NCBI RefSeq assembly: GCF_002291145.1
Contig: NZ_NTGE01000035.1
Location: 1-64,000 of the forward strand
Source: Streptomyces sp. SA15
GTDB taxonomy: Bacteria > Actinomycetota > Actinomycetes > Streptomycetales > Streptomycetaceae
Reading direction: 5' to 3'
Length of the DNA stretch: 64,000 nucleotides
In this document: piece by piece, positions 1-8,892 of the stretch
Layout: every line of letters begins with the position of its first letter
How positions within the stretch are numbered: position 1 is the stretch's first letter
Translations under genes and position numbers: made by a program
Notes under the pieces: model-generated
Databases searched by the model: none
What the model was told of the DNA's origin: nothing
The model's input: the letters and a program-made list of their open reading frames with translations, nothing else

Positions 1-1
1 G

Positions 2-322
2 CAGTACGCCCCGCCGCAGCAGCCCCGGCAGCAGCCGCAGCCGCAGCGGTACGCGCCGCCCCCGCAGCCGGAGCCCCAGCGCCCCGCGCGCGAGCCCCGG
101 CAGCGCAGCGCCAACCGGATGAGGATCCCCGGTCTCGGCTGCCTCAAGGGCTGCCTGTTCACGATCGTCATCCTGTTCGTGGCGGGCTGGCTGGTCTGGG
201 AGCTGAGCCCGTTGCAGGACTGGATCGGCACGGGCAAGGGCTACTGGGAGCAGCTCAGCGACTGGTTCACCAATGTCACCGGGTGGATCGAGGACCTGGG
301 CGGGGGCTCCTCCGGCCAGTAG
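2..322 (+). CDS. C-terminal end of a membrane-anchored Ser/Thr protein kinase (PkaA-like), 5' cut by window
   Basis: The reading frame is open from the first bases. It begins in a Pro/Gln/Arg-rich linker (repeated QYAPP- and PQPQ-like units), then a Lys/Arg-flanked hydrophobic stretch (GCLFTIVILFVAGWLVWEL) and a short Gly/Ser tail ending at TAG 320-322. A disordered linker plus one C-terminal membrane segment is the usual tail of actinobacterial Hanks-type kinases. The kinase domain lies outside the window, so the assignment rests on this tail and on the position directly before a second kinase and prfB, which matches pkaA-pkaB-prfB in S. coelicolor. Confidence 0.6.
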   Translation, partial: QYAPPQQPRQQPQPQRYAPPPQPEPQRPAREPRQRSANRMRIPGLGCLKGCLFTIVILFVAGWLVWELSPLQDWIGTGKGYWEQLSDWFTNVTGWIEDLGGGSSGQ

Positions 323-447
323 AGGCTGGCCAGTAGAGGCCACTCTGGTGATTTGTCGACACCCGGCGGGTGATTTCTGTCTCCGCGGTGAAGGTTGGCT
401 CTTCCTGCGCGTAGTTTTAGCGACAACACGCGTCAGTAGGAGCAGCC

Positions 448-1683
448 TTGGCACGGAAGATCGGCAGCCGGTACACCGCCCACCAGATCCTGGGGCGGGG
501 CAGCGCCGGCACGGTGTGGCTGGGTGAGGGACCCGAGGGGCCCGTCGCCGTCAAGCTGCTGCGCGAGGACCTCGCCTCCGACCAGGAGCTCGTCGGACGC
601 TTCGTGCAGGAGCGCACGGCGCTGCTCGGCCTGGAGCATCCGAACGTCGTCTCCGTGCGCGACCTGGTGGTGGACGGCAACGACCTCGCGCTGGTCATGG
701 ACCTCGTGCGGGGCACGGACCTGCGCACCCGGCTCGACCGGGAGAAGCGGCTCGCGCCCGAGGCCGCGGTGGCGATCGTCGCGGACGTGGCGGACGGGCT
801 GGCGGCGGCGCACGCGGCCGGGGTCGTGCACCGTGACGTGAAGCCGGAGAACGTGCTGCTGGACATGCAGGGGCCGCTGGGGCCGGGCGGGTCGCACCCC
901 GCGCTGCTGACGGACTTCGGAGTGGCGAAGCTGATCGATTCACCTCGGCGGACGAAGGCCACGAAGATCATCGGTACGCCGGACTATCTGGCGCCGGAGA
1001 TCGTGGAGGGGCTGCCGCCCCGGGCATCGGTCGACATCTACGCGCTGGCCACGGTCCTGTACGAGCTGCTGGCGGGCTTCACGCCGTTCGGCGGGGGGCA
1101 TCCGGGCGCGGTGCTCCGCCGCCATGTGACCGAGACGGTCGTCCCCCTCCCGGGCATCCCGGACGAACTCTGGCAGCTCGTCGTGCAGTGCCTGGCCAAG
1201 GCGCCGGCCTCGCGGCTGCGGGCCTCGGAGCTGGGCGCGCGGCTGCGGGAGCTGCTGCCGATGCTGGCGGGGATGCCGCCGCTGGACGTGGACGAGCCGG
1301 ACGCGGAGTCCGCGGAGGAGCCTCAGGCTCCGCCGGAGGAGCCGGTGTCCTCGGCGCCGGTGCGGCGGGGGGCGGTGCCGCTGGTGCCGGGGGCGAAGCC
1401 GGCCGACTCCAACCGGGACACGCATACGTCGATGAGGGTGCCGGGGCCGGATGAGCTGGCGGGGGGTGCGCGGGGCACCGCCCGGGCGCCTCGGGCCGCG
1501 GGTGCGCCACGTCCTGGTTCCGCTCGGCACCGGGCGGCGACTCGGCGGCGGAGGGTTGCCTTGGGGGTGGCCGCGGTGGCTCTGGTGGCCGCGGCCGGGG
1601 TCGGTACGTGGGTGGCCACGTCGGGGGACGACGCCGGAGCGACTCCCCAGGACACGAAGAACTCGGCACCTGCGACGCCGTGA
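448..1683 (+). CDS. pkaB: Ser/Thr protein kinase, PkaB-like, C-terminal membrane anchor
   Basis: 411 residues. The start is TTG 448, chosen because AGGAG lies at 438-442 with normal spacing. Visible kinase elements are the Gly loop GRGSAG (about 16-21), the VAVK lysine, the catalytic loop HRDVKPEN (about 129-136), the DFG motif (TDFGVAK), the APE equivalent LAPEI and a DIYALATVL segment. A Pro/Glu-rich juxtamembrane region is followed by an Arg-rich stop-transfer stretch and one membrane segment near residue 370. The remaining ~25 residues would be outside and carry no PASTA repeats. It probably phosphorylates cytosolic proteins at the membrane. The pkaB name comes from gene order and size (about 417 aa in S. 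coelicolor). Confidence 0.85.
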   Translation: MARKIGSRYTAHQILGRGSAGTVWLGEGPEGPVAVKLLREDLASDQELVGRFVQERTALLGLEHPNVVSVRDLVVDGNDLALVMDLVRGTDLRTRLDREKRLAPEAAVAIVADVADGLAAAHAAGVVHRDVKPENVLLDMQGPLGPGGSHPALLTDFGVAKLIDSPRRTKATKIIGTPDYLAPEIVEGLPPRASVDIYALATVLYELLAGFTPFGGGHPGAVLRRHVTETVVPLPGIPDELWQLVVQCLAKAPASRLRASELGARLRELLPMLAGMPPLDVDEPDAESAEEPQAPPEEPVSSAPVRRGAVPLVPGAKPADSNRDTHTSMRVPGPDELAGGARGTARAPRAAGAPRPGSARHRAATRRRRVALGVAAVALVAAAGVGTWVATSGDDAGATPQDTKNSAPATP

Positions 1684-1764
1684 CCGCCGGGGCTCCGCCC
1701 CCGGTGACGAGCGCCCGGCACCGGACGACCGAGGTCGGTTGCCACAGCCGTTACGCTGGGAGGC

Positions 1765-2871
1765 GTGGCAGTCGTCGATGTATCCGAAGAGCTCAAATCC
1801 CTCTCCTCGACCATGGAGTCGATCGAGGCCGTTCTGGACCTCGACAAGCTGAGGGCAGACGTCGCCGTGCTCGAGGAGCAGGCGGCCGCGCCGTCCCTGT
1901 GGGACAACCCGGACGAGGCGCAGAAGATCACCAGCAAGCTGTCCCACCTCCAGGCCGAGGTCAGGAAGGCGGAGGCGCTGCGCGGACGGATCGACGATCT
2001 CGCCGTGCTGTTCGAGATGGCCGAGGAGGAGGACGACCCGGACACCCGCGCGGAGGCCGAGTCCGAGCTCGTCGCCGTCAAGAAGGCGCTGGACGAAATG
2101 GAAGTGCGGACCCTTCTCAGCGGGGAGTACGACGCCCGCGAGGCGCTCGTCAACATCCGCGCCGAGGCCGGTGGCGTCGACGCCGCCGACTTCGCCGAGA
2201 AGCTCCAGCGCATGTACCTGCGCTGGGCGGAGCAGCAGGGCTACAAGACCGAGGTCTACGAGACGTCGTACGCCGAGGAGGCCGGCATCAAGTCGACCAC
2301 CTTCGCCGTACAGGCGCCGTACGCCTACGGCACCCTCTCCGTCGAGCAGGGGACCCATCGGCTGGTGCGCATCTCCCCCTTCGACAACCAGGGGCGCCGC
2401 CAGACCTCCTTCGCGGGCGTGGAGATCCTGCCCGTCGTCGAGCAGTCCGACCACGTCGAGATCGACGAGAGCGAACTGCGTATCGACGTGTACCGGTCCT
2501 CCGGGCCCGGCGGCCAGGGCGTCAACACGACCGACTCCGCCGTCCGTATCACGCACCTCCCCACCGGCATCGTCGTCTCCTGTCAGAACGAGCGGTCGCA
2601 GATCCAGAACAAGGCCACCGCGATGAACGTCCTCCAGGCCAAGCTGCTCGAGCGGCGCCGCCAGGAGGAGCAGGCCAAGATGGACGCCCTGAAGGGGGAC
2701 GGGGGCAACTCCTGGGGCAACCAGATGCGTTCGTACGTCCTGCACCCATACCAGATGGTCAAGGACCTGCGCACCGAGTTCGAGGTCGGCAACCCCGAAG
2801 CCGTGTTCAACGGTGAGATCGACGGGTTCCTGGAGGCCGGAATTCGCTGGCGCAAGCAGCAGGAGAAGTAA
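1765..2871 (+). CDS. prfB: Peptide chain release factor 2
   Basis: 368 residues from GTG 1765. RF2 recognises UGA/UAA and triggers peptidyl-tRNA hydrolysis. The peptidyl-transferase motif is SGPGGQGVN (about 247-255) and the RF2-type stop-codon motif SPF lies in VRISPFDNQ. The frame is uninterrupted, so the programmed +1 frameshift that controls E. coli prfB is absent, as expected for high-GC actinobacteria. GGGAGG at 1758-1763 is only one base from the GTG, tight for a Shine-Dalgarno site. TTACGCT just upstream could be a -10 box giving a near-leaderless message. Confidence 0.97.
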   Translation: MAVVDVSEELKSLSSTMESIEAVLDLDKLRADVAVLEEQAAAPSLWDNPDEAQKITSKLSHLQAEVRKAEALRGRIDDLAVLFEMAEEEDDPDTRAEAESELVAVKKALDEMEVRTLLSGEYDAREALVNIRAEAGGVDAADFAEKLQRMYLRWAEQQGYKTEVYETSYAEEAGIKSTTFAVQAPYAYGTLSVEQGTHRLVRISPFDNQGRRQTSFAGVEILPVVEQSDHVEIDESELRIDVYRSSGPGGQGVNTTDSAVRITHLPTGIVVSCQNERSQIQNKATAMNVLQAKLLERRRQEEQAKMDALKGDGGNSWGNQMRSYVLHPYQMVKDLRTEFEVGNPEAVFNGEIDGFLEAGIRWRKQQEK

Positions 2872-2881
2872 GTTTGTCGAC

Positions 2882-2918
2882 AAGGCAACTGTCGCCCTCC
2901 CGGCGGCAGTTGCCTTTT
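2882..2918 (+). terminator. Rho-independent terminator after prfB
   Basis: AAGGCAACTG at 2882-2891 pairs with CAGTTGCCTT at 2907-2916; the stem continues inward with a G-U and four more pairs, and TTTT follows. The roughly 250 bases from here to the next gene show no other gene; TTGACG at 3019-3024 is a possible -35 box with no convincing -10. Confidence 0.85.
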
Positions 2919-3171
2919 GTGCGCCCGCTTGCATGCCTGATGTCTGGGTTTTACATCACACTCACAGGCTTCAATCTCCGGCATTGATCTCTTAGTTGGA
3001 CATTGCGCACGCAACGCCCTTGACGTTGCTCTGAAAAGTGGGAAAGGTAACGCGCGGCATGCGTATCTCTGGGGCGCATGTGAATCCGGGGGCTTGAGTC
3101 CAGCTACCTCCGTCGAATCACGGTCCCGAGCGCCGCCTCACTGACGATGAGCTACTGGGGGTAGCAACCAG

Positions 3172-3810
3172 ATGACCAACAAGACGCGGATCCGGATCGC
3201 GCGGGTGGCCGCCGGTGCGGTGATCGCCGCCGGTGCTTCGCTGACCGCCGCGGGCGCCGCTTCCGCCGACGACTGCGGCTTCCTGGGTCTCGGGTGCGTG
3301 ACGCAGCCGCCCGCCCCGCCGGAGGACCCGACCGACCCGCCGACCGGTCTCCCGACCGACCCGGAGGTCCCGCCGACGGACCTGCCGACCGACCCGGGCA
3401 TTCCCACCGAGGAGCCGCCCACGGTGGAGCCGACCGAGCCCACCGAGGAGCCCCCCGCCGAGCCCACCGAGGACCCGACCGACCCGGGCAACGGGAACGG
3501 CAATGGGAACGGCAACGGCAATGGGAATGGCAACGGGAACGGCAACGGTGCCGGCGGTGGCAACAACACCGACCCCGACGGCGGCACCGCTCCTCAGGAA
3601 GAGGGTTCCTCGTCCCTGACCGACACGGGCACGGACACCACCCCGTCCGGCTCCGACGCGGCGGCCCAGGGTAACGGTGACGAGCTCGCCGAGACCGGTT
3701 CCGGCCAGACCACCTTCCTCATCATCGGCGCCGCCACGATGATCGCCGGTGGTGTCGGCTTCCGCGTCCTGCCGCGCCTCATGGGCGGCCGGGGCGGAGC
3801 GGCTGCCTGA
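3172..3810 (+). CDS. Secreted Pro/Thr- and Gly/Asn-rich protein with LAETG sortase signal
   Basis: 212 residues. A signal peptide (basic start, hydrophobic core, ASA-DD cleavage region near residue 33) is followed by a short CGFLGLGC segment, a long Pro/Thr/Asp/Glu spacer with PTEEP- and PTDP-like repeats, a (Gly-Asn)n tract and an acidic Ser/Thr region. The C-terminus has the sorting layout: LAETG, a hydrophobic segment (FLIIGAATMIAGGVGF) and a positively charged tail. LAXTG is the motif of class E sortases in Streptomyces, so the product is probably attached to the cell wall on a flexible stalk. No enzymatic domain is visible. It is a single gene between two strong terminators, preceded by GGGGGTAG as a ribosome site. 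Confidence 0.8.
   Translation: MTNKTRIRIARVAAGAVIAAGASLTAAGAASADDCGFLGLGCVTQPPAPPEDPTDPPTGLPTDPEVPPTDLPTDPGIPTEEPPTVEPTEPTEEPPAEPTEDPTDPGNGNGNGNGNGNGNGNGNGNGAGGGNNTDPDGGTAPQEEGSSSLTDTGTDTTPSGSDAAAQGNGDELAETGSGQTTFLIIGAATMIAGGVGFRVLPRLMGGRGGAAA
3487..3549 (+). repeat. Gly-Asn codon repeat tract
   Basis: 21 codons alternating GGN and AAY (GGCAAC, GGGAAC, GGCAAT and so on) inside the sortase-substrate gene. The mix of synonymous codons shows it is not a fresh slippage product. Confidence 0.9.
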
Positions 3811-3850
3811 CGGTAGCCGTCCGCGTACGCAACGTACGCGCGTCATACGG

Positions 3851-3889
3851 CGAGGGGCCCCGGAGCGTGCATCGCTCCGGGGCCCCTCG
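3851..3889. terminator. Strong bidirectional terminator
   Basis: CGAGGGGCCCCGGAGCG (3851-3867) and its exact reverse complement (3873-3889) are separated by five bases. It sits between two convergent genes and can serve both. Confidence 0.85.
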
Positions 3890-3916
3890 TACGTCCTGTA
3901 CGGCCCTTGTGCCGCC

Positions 3917-4108
3917 CTATGCGGTCTGGTGGGCCAGCAGCGCCACCGCCGCGATCAGCACCGCCAGCAGGGCGATCAGCGCCATGGGGTTCAGCCCCGC
4001 GAAAAGGTTCTCCTGCTGCAGCCGCTCGCGGTTCGCACGGCACACGGGGCACCGGCCCTCGCTCACGGGCGCCGCGCAGTTCGCGCACACCAACCGGTCG
4101 TACGTCAT
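3917..4108 (-). CDS. Small zinc-ribbon membrane protein
   Basis: 63 residues starting MTYDRLVCANC. This ATG (4108) is chosen over an upstream one because AAGGAGG sits just before it. Two CxxC knuckles (CANC and CPVC, about residues 8-11 and 20-23) suggest one zinc ribbon. A charged linker leads to a hydrophobic segment (MALIALLAVLIAAVALLA) at the C-terminus, so the ribbon should face the cytoplasm. Function unknown. It lies opposite the ftsE promoter region, and no partner gene is evident. Confidence 0.7.
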   Translation of the reverse strand: MTYDRLVCANCAAPVSEGRCPVCRANRERLQQENLFAGLNPMALIALLAVLIAAVALLAHQTA

Positions 4109-4351
4109 GCGCCTCGCCCTCCTTGCGCCGGTTCCGTGTATCTCAACGTCCGCGGCGGTGCGAACGTTCCCCTCCACGATGCCAGGTTCCCCCGGAGGCT
4201 GCGCGGGCGCCTTCATGCTTCTCAGCCCCGTTTACAGGTTGCCCGGAACAAAAGTGCACAACCCTCGCGCAACCCCTACCGGTGACTGCGGTCCCGTACC
4301 CGGTTCGCGTATGGTCACGCTCATCTACCCCCGGCGACCCGTGGTGCATCC

Positions 4352-5041
4352 GTGATCCGATTCGACAATGTCTCCAAGGTCTACCCCAAGCAGACCCGCC
4401 CCGCACTCAGGGATGTCTCCCTGGAAGTGGAGAAGGGCGAGTTCGTGTTCCTCGTGGGGTCCTCCGGCTCCGGAAAGTCCACCTTCCTGCGGCTGGTCCT
4501 CCGCGAGGAGCGGTGCAGCCACGGTCAGGTGCACGTCCTGGGCAAGGACCTCGCGCGCCTCTCCAACTGGAAGGTGCCGCAAATGCGCCGCCAGCTGGGG
4601 ACGGTGTTCCAGGACTTCCGTCTCCTGCCGAACAAGACGGTCGCCGAGAACGTGGCCTTCGCGCAGGAGGTCATCGGCAAGTCGCGCGGCGAGATCCGCA
4701 AGTCCGTGCCGCAGGTGCTCGACCTCGTCGGGCTCGGCGGCAAGGAGGACCGGATGCCCGGTGAGTTGTCCGGAGGTGAGCAGCAGCGCGTGGCCATCGC
4801 GCGCGCCTTCGTCAACCGGCCCAAGCTGCTCATCGCGGACGAGCCCACCGGCAACCTCGACCCGCAGACCTCCGTCGGCATCATGAAACTGCTCGACCGG
4901 ATCAACCGGACCGGCACGACCGTGGTGATGGCGACGCACGACCAGAACATCGTGGACCAGATGCGCAAGCGCGTCATCGAGCTGGAGAAGGGACGCCTCG
5001 TCCGCGATCAGGCACGCGGCGTCTACGGCTACCAGCACTGA
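4352..5041 (+). CDS. ftsE: Cell-division ABC ATPase FtsE
   Basis: 229 residues from GTG 4352. Walker [10 protein letters not shown] (about 35-43), Q-loop in FQDFRL, signature LSGGEQQRV and Walker B LLIADEPT are intact, followed by the H-loop (ATHD). FtsE powers FtsX to activate peptidoglycan hydrolases during division and, in actinomycetes, sporulation septation. It is 38 bases from ftsX, as an operon. No clear Shine-Dalgarno site precedes the GTG. Confidence 0.95.
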   Translation: MIRFDNVSKVYPKQTRPALRDVSLEVEKGEFVFLVGSSGSGKSTFLRLVLREERCSHGQVHVLGKDLARLSNWKVPQMRRQLGTVFQDFRLLPNKTVAENVAFAQEVIGKSRGEIRKSVPQVLDLVGLGGKEDRMPGELSGGEQQRVAIARAFVNRPKLLIADEPTGNLDPQTSVGIMKLLDRINRTGTTVVMATHDQNIVDQMRKRVIELEKGRLVRDQARGVYGYQH

Positions 5042-5079
5042 CGACCGACATGCTCCACGGAAAGGCTTAACCAGACGCC

Positions 5080-6000
5080 ATGCGCGCCCAGTTCGTACTC
5101 TCCGAGATCGGTGTCGGTCTCCGCCGCAACCTGACGATGACCTTCGCCGTCATCGTCTCCGTCGCCCTGTCGCTCGCCCTGTTCGGCGGGTCGCTCCTGA
5201 TGAGCGACCAGGTCAGCACCATGAAGGGCTACTGGTACGACAAGGTCAACGTCTCGGTCTTCCTCTGCAACAAGAGCGACGCCGAGTCCGACCCGAACTG
5301 CGCCAAGGGCGCGGTCACCGAGGACCAGAAGAAGGACATCCTCGCCGACCTGAAGAAGATGTCGTCGGTCGTGCAGACGGTCACCTACGAGTCGCAGGAC
5401 CAGGCGTACAAGCACTACAAGGAGCAGTTCGGGGACTCCCCGCTGGCCAGCTCCCTCACGCCGGACCAGATGCAGGAGTCGTACCGCATCAAGCTGAAGG
5501 ACCCGGAGAAGTACCAGGTCATCGCCACCGCCTTCGACGGACGGGACGGCGTGCAGTCGGTGCAGGACCAAAAGGGCATTCTGGACAACCTCTTCGGGCT
5601 GCTCAACGGCATGAACTGGGCCGCGCGGGCCGTCATGGCCCTGATGCTGGTCGTCGCCCTGATGCTGATCGTCAACACCGTGCGCGTCTCGGCGTTCAGC
5701 CGCCGGCGTGAGACCGGGATCATGCGCCTGGTGGGCGCCTCGGGCTTCTACATCCAGGCGCCGTTCATCATGGAGGCCGCGGTCGCCGGGCTGATCGGCG
5801 GCACGGTCGCGTGCGGGTTCCTGGTGATCGCGCGGTACTTCCTGATCGACCACGGTCTGGCCCTGTCCGAGAAGTTGAACCTGATCAACTTCATCGGCTG
5901 GGACGCCGTACTGACGAAGCTGCCGCTCATCCTGGCGACGAGTCTGCTGATGCCCGCGTTGGCCGCGTTCTTCGCGCTGCGCAAGTACTTGAAGGTGTGA
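5080..6000 (+). CDS. ftsX: Cell-division ABC permease FtsX
   Basis: 306 residues. A first membrane segment near residues 20-42 is followed by a ~150-residue extracytoplasmic domain with two cysteines (FLCNKS and NCAKG) and three C-terminal membrane segments, the FtsX topology. GGAAAGG lies upstream of ATG 5080. FtsX couples FtsE ATP turnover to extracellular hydrolase partners. Confidence 0.95.
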   Translation: MRAQFVLSEIGVGLRRNLTMTFAVIVSVALSLALFGGSLLMSDQVSTMKGYWYDKVNVSVFLCNKSDAESDPNCAKGAVTEDQKKDILADLKKMSSVVQTVTYESQDQAYKHYKEQFGDSPLASSLTPDQMQESYRIKLKDPEKYQVIATAFDGRDGVQSVQDQKGILDNLFGLLNGMNWAARAVMALMLVVALMLIVNTVRVSAFSRRRETGIMRLVGASGFYIQAPFIMEAAVAGLIGGTVACGFLVIARYFLIDHGLALSEKLNLINFIGWDAVLTKLPLILATSLLMPALAAFFALRKYLKV

Positions 6001-6008
6001 CGCATGCC

Positions 6009-6044
6009 AAGAGGGCCGTACGGTCAACCGGCCGTGCGGCTCTT
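6009..6044 (+). terminator. Probable terminator after ftsX
   Basis: AAGAG...CCGTACGG pairs with CCGTGCGG...CTCTT with a two-base bulge. It lies nine bases after the ftsX stop and before the next start. Confidence 0.5.
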
Positions 6045-6054
6045 CGCGTTGTCC

Positions 6055-6060
6055 TAGACT
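6055..6060 (+). promoter_or_regulatory. Candidate -10 box giving a leaderless protease message
   Basis: TAGACT ends seven bases before ATG 6068, which places transcription start at or next to the start codon. No ribosome site is present. The -35 region is weak. Confidence 0.35.
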
Positions 6061-6067
6061 CACCGGC

Positions 6068-7243
6068 ATGTCAGGCCAAGACCCGTTCTGTCAGCCCCGC
6101 CGCGTCCGTCGCGGGGCCGCCTTGACGTTGGTCTTCGCGAGCGTGCTGGTGGCCGGTGCCGCGACCGGCTCCTTTCCGGCCGCCGAGCCCCTCGACCGGA
6201 AATCCGCCTCCGACCGGGCCCGTTCGGCCGCGTACGCGAGCCCGCAGGAGGACGTGGCGAAGGCGGCCGAGGAGGCCATGGCCGACGGCAAGTCCCCCAT
6301 GGAGGCCGCCGAACGCGCGGTCAGCCGCAGCGGCGACCGCTGGGGCGCCGTCTACTCCCAGGGCGAGTACGAGGAGTTCGAGGAAGCCCTCGACGGCGAG
6401 TACACCGGCGTCGGCCTGTGGGCGCGGCGCGAGGGCGATGGCCGTATCGAGGTGGCGAAGGTCGCCTCCGGCTCGCCCGCGGCCGCCGCGGGGATCCACG
6501 AGGGCGACCGGCTGCGCAGCGTCGACGGCAGGAAGGTAGACGGGCGACCGGTCACGGAGGTCGTCTCCTTGCTGCGCGGTGACGCGAAGGACGCGGCCGC
6601 CGGTACGACCGTCCGCCTCGGGCTGGAACGCGGCACGCGCGCGTGGAGCGAGACACTGCGCCGGGCCCGCCTGTCCACGGACGATGTGACGGTGCGCACA
6701 CTGGCCGGCGGCGGCATCACCGTGATCAGGATCGGCGCCTTCACCAAGGGCTCCGGCGACCGGGTGCGCACCGCCGTACGGCAGGCCCCGATCGGCACCG
6801 GGATCATCCTCGACCTGCGCGGCAACTCCGGCGGCCTGGTCACCGAGGCCGTCACCGCCGCCTCCGCCTTCTTCGACGGCGGCCTGGTCGCCACGTACGA
6901 CGTCGAGGGCGACCAGCGCGCCCTGCACGCCGAGCCCGGCGGCGACACCACCAGACCCCTGGTCGCGCTCGTCGACGGCGGCACGATGAGCGCGGCCGAG
7001 CTCCTCACCGGCGCCCTGCAGGACCGCGGCCGCGCGGTCGTCGTGGGCTCCCGCACCTTCGGCAAGGGCTCGGTCCAGATGCCGAGCCGGCTGCCCGACG
7101 GGTCCGTCGCCGAGCTGACCGTCGGGCACTACCGCACCCCGTCCGGCCGCGGGGTCGACGGCCACGGCATCACGCCCGACCTGGACGTCGAGCAGCACGT
7201 CGTGGAGCGGGCGGAGACGGTGCTCAGCGGGCTCGGGCAGTAG
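6068..7243 (+). CDS. S41-family carboxy-terminal processing protease (CtpA-like)
   Basis: 391 residues. The N-terminal hydrophobic segment (ALTLVFASVLVAGAATG, about 18-34) is a signal or anchor. A PDZ domain spans about 110-195 and the S41 domain follows. The catalytic dyad is visible: Ser308 in GGTMSAAE and Lys333 in FGKGSVQ, with the 25-residue spacing typical of the family. It cleaves exported proteins from their C-termini. Linkage to ftsEX is conserved in Streptomyces and suggests a role in envelope remodelling, which is inference. Confidence 0.9.
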   Translation: MSGQDPFCQPRRVRRGAALTLVFASVLVAGAATGSFPAAEPLDRKSASDRARSAAYASPQEDVAKAAEEAMADGKSPMEAAERAVSRSGDRWGAVYSQGEYEEFEEALDGEYTGVGLWARREGDGRIEVAKVASGSPAAAAGIHEGDRLRSVDGRKVDGRPVTEVVSLLRGDAKDAAAGTTVRLGLERGTRAWSETLRRARLSTDDVTVRTLAGGGITVIRIGAFTKGSGDRVRTAVRQAPIGTGIILDLRGNSGGLVTEAVTAASAFFDGGLVATYDVEGDQRALHAEPGGDTTRPLVALVDGGTMSAAELLTGALQDRGRAVVVGSRTFGKGSVQMPSRLPDGSVAELTVGHYRTPSGRGVDGHGITPDLDVEQHVVERAETVLSGLGQ

Positions 7244-7301
7244 CGGCCTCGTTCCTGCCCCTGTGGCCGTTGTTAATGCGCTTCCCGTCCACCCCCTCCG
7301 T

Positions 7302-7321
7302 AGTGCGAAAATGGTCGCACT
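7302..7321 (+). promoter_or_regulatory. Perfect 7-bp inverted repeat abutting the smpB start
   Basis: AGTGCGA (7302-7308) and TCGCACT (7315-7321) flank six bases, and the second arm touches ATG 7322. There is no Shine-Dalgarno sequence. It could be an operator or an RNA hairpin that controls entry at a near-leaderless start. Confidence 0.45.
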
Positions 7322-7801
7322 ATGGCTAAGGAAAAAGGGCGCAAGCTGATCGCGCAGAACAAGAAGGCGCGGCACGACTACCAGATCCTCGACACCTACG
7401 AGGCCGGTCTGGTCCTCACCGGCACCGAGGTGAAGTCGCTGCGTCAGGGGCGTGCCTCGCTGGTCGACGGCTTCGTTCAGCTCGACGGGCACGAGGCGTG
7501 GCTGCACAACGTGCACGTGCCGGAGTACAGCCAGGGCACCTGGACCAACCACAGCGCCCGCCGCAAGCGCAAGCTCCTGCTGCACCGCCTCGAGATCGAC
7601 AAGCTCGAGGCCAAGTCCCAGGAGACGGGTCACACGATCGTGCCCCTCGCGCTGTACTTCAAGGACGGCCGGGCGAAGATCGAGATCGCGCTGGCGCGAG
7701 GCAAGAAGGAGTACGACAAGCGTCAGACGCTCCGCGAGAAGCAGGACCGGCGTGAGGCGGAGAAGGTGATCTCGGCGGTGCGGAGGAAGCAGCGGGCGTG
7801 A
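7322..7801 (+). CDS. smpB: SsrA-binding protein SmpB
   Basis: 159 residues, beginning [16 protein letters not shown]. The beta-barrel core ([16 protein letters not shown] segment, then HVPEYSQG) and the basic C-terminal tail that inserts into the decoding site ([18 protein letters not shown]) are intact. It carries tmRNA to stalled ribosomes. It is followed after 156 bases by its RNA partner ssrA. Confidence 0.97.
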   Translation: MAKEKGRKLIAQNKKARHDYQILDTYEAGLVLTGTEVKSLRQGRASLVDGFVQLDGHEAWLHNVHVPEYSQGTWTNHSARRKRKLLLHRLEIDKLEAKSQETGHTIVPLALYFKDGRAKIEIALARGKKEYDKRQTLREKQDRREAEKVISAVRRKQRA

Positions 7802-7957
7802 GCCGGTGGGCCGGGCGGGAATGTCCCGGCGCAGGAGTGCGTTGAACCCGGTACGACGGTCGGGTGACCGCCGGGAATACGGTGGCATTGATGTGCGTTG
7901 GTCACGTACGATGGCACCTGCATCCCACAGCGGGTGCGCTGATTGAAAACACAACAT

Positions 7958-8353
7958 GGGGATGATCGGTTTCGACAGCGGCTGTCGAAGCAGGGGAAGC
8001 GTGTCGAGGAAGCGGCCATGATCTCGTAAACCACAGGCCGAAAAAATAACTGCCAATACCAAGGCACAGCCCTCCCAGGCTGAGTACGCCCTCGCCGTCT
8101 GATCAGATAGCGAGCGCGAACTCTCCTACTTAAGGGAGTGTCAGCCCGGGGCTGTTCCCGACCCGGATCCTGGCATCATTCAGGGAACTAAACCTCGATC
8201 CCGGTCACGGGGTGAAGAGGGAAACAAACAGTGACTGAGCCCGTCGGAGACTTGTCCGCGTGATCTCCGGGGCCGAGAAAAGCACAGCGGACTGCGCACG
8301 GAGAAGCCCTGGTTCCGCACCGTTGGACGCGGGTTCGATTCCCGCCATCTCCA
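7958..8353 (+). ncRNA. ssrA: Transfer-messenger RNA
   Basis: The 5' GGGGAUG (7958-7964) pairs with CAUCUCC (8346-8352), with discriminator A at 8353 and no encoded CCA. The T-arm GCGGGTTCGATTCCCGC is intact, as is the GGUUUCGACAG segment near the 5' end. The tag frame starts at GCC 8052 and ends at TGA 8100-8102, reading ANTKAQPSQAEYALAV. The last residue is Val, where most bacterial tags end in ALAA. The AAGGGAGTG...AGGGAACTAAACC pseudoknot-like regions follow. It works with SmpB to release stalled ribosomes. Confidence 0.95.
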
Positions 8354-8388
8354 CTCGCCCACCCCGTGTGGGCACCCCATGTGGGCAG

Positions 8389-8418
8389 AGGCCCCGTCGC
8401 TTGCGAGCGGCGGGGCCT
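8389..8418 (+). terminator. Terminator after ssrA
   Basis: AGGCCCCG (8389-8396) pairs with CGGGGCCT (8411-8418), with extra pairing toward the loop, followed by TTTG. Confidence 0.8.
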
Positions 8419-8616
8419 TTGTCGTGTCCCGGGCTCTGGCATGGTCCGGTCAGTTTCACTACGTTTCCGAAACGCTTGCGAACACTCTCTTCACATGTGA
8501 CGCACAGGCTGGTTACCGTTCAGTCGCGTCGTAGGCGGAGCTGACCACTCCGCTGCCGCGCACGTCAACCAGCGACCGGGGGGACACCGTCGCTACGGGG
8601 GAGGGGTCCGTTCGTC

Positions 8617-8892
8617 ATGCCGCGCTTTCTGACGCGTATCTGAGCAGCCGTACAGCCTCCTGACCGCCTCACGGCGCCTCCACGTCTTCGGACGGGCACT
8701 TCGCCCTGCCCTCCCCACACGAAGAACGGATGCTCTTTTGCGTTCCAGACCAGGGCTGTTCATGCCCTCGAAACGGCACAGGACGGGCTGAACCAGCCGC
8801 CGGACAAGCTGCACGTCGCGGCGAACCAGGAGTACTGGAACGACACCCCGCTGAGCACCGCGTACAAGAAGGACAGGGACGCGGCGCACAGC
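8617..8892 (+). pseudogene. Broken 5' end of the polymorphic toxin gene
   Basis: An apparent original start, ATG 8617, follows a strong GGGGGAGGGG site and is in the same frame as the large gene downstream, but TGA at 8641 stops it after eight codons. From about 8740 the frame again reads plausible protein (FQTRAVHALETAQ) straight into the large ORF with no ATG, GTG or TTG until GTG 8893. Basic and hydrophobic codons between 8642 and 8740 appear in other frames, as if a signal peptide had been broken by small indels. The rest of 8419-8616 holds no gene; the palindrome GTTTCCGAAAC lies at 8463-8473. Confidence 0.55.

Noticed and set aside
1765..1900. Programmed frameshift in prfB
   Set aside because: The frame is continuous from GTG to the GGQ domain, with no in-frame UGA near codon 25.
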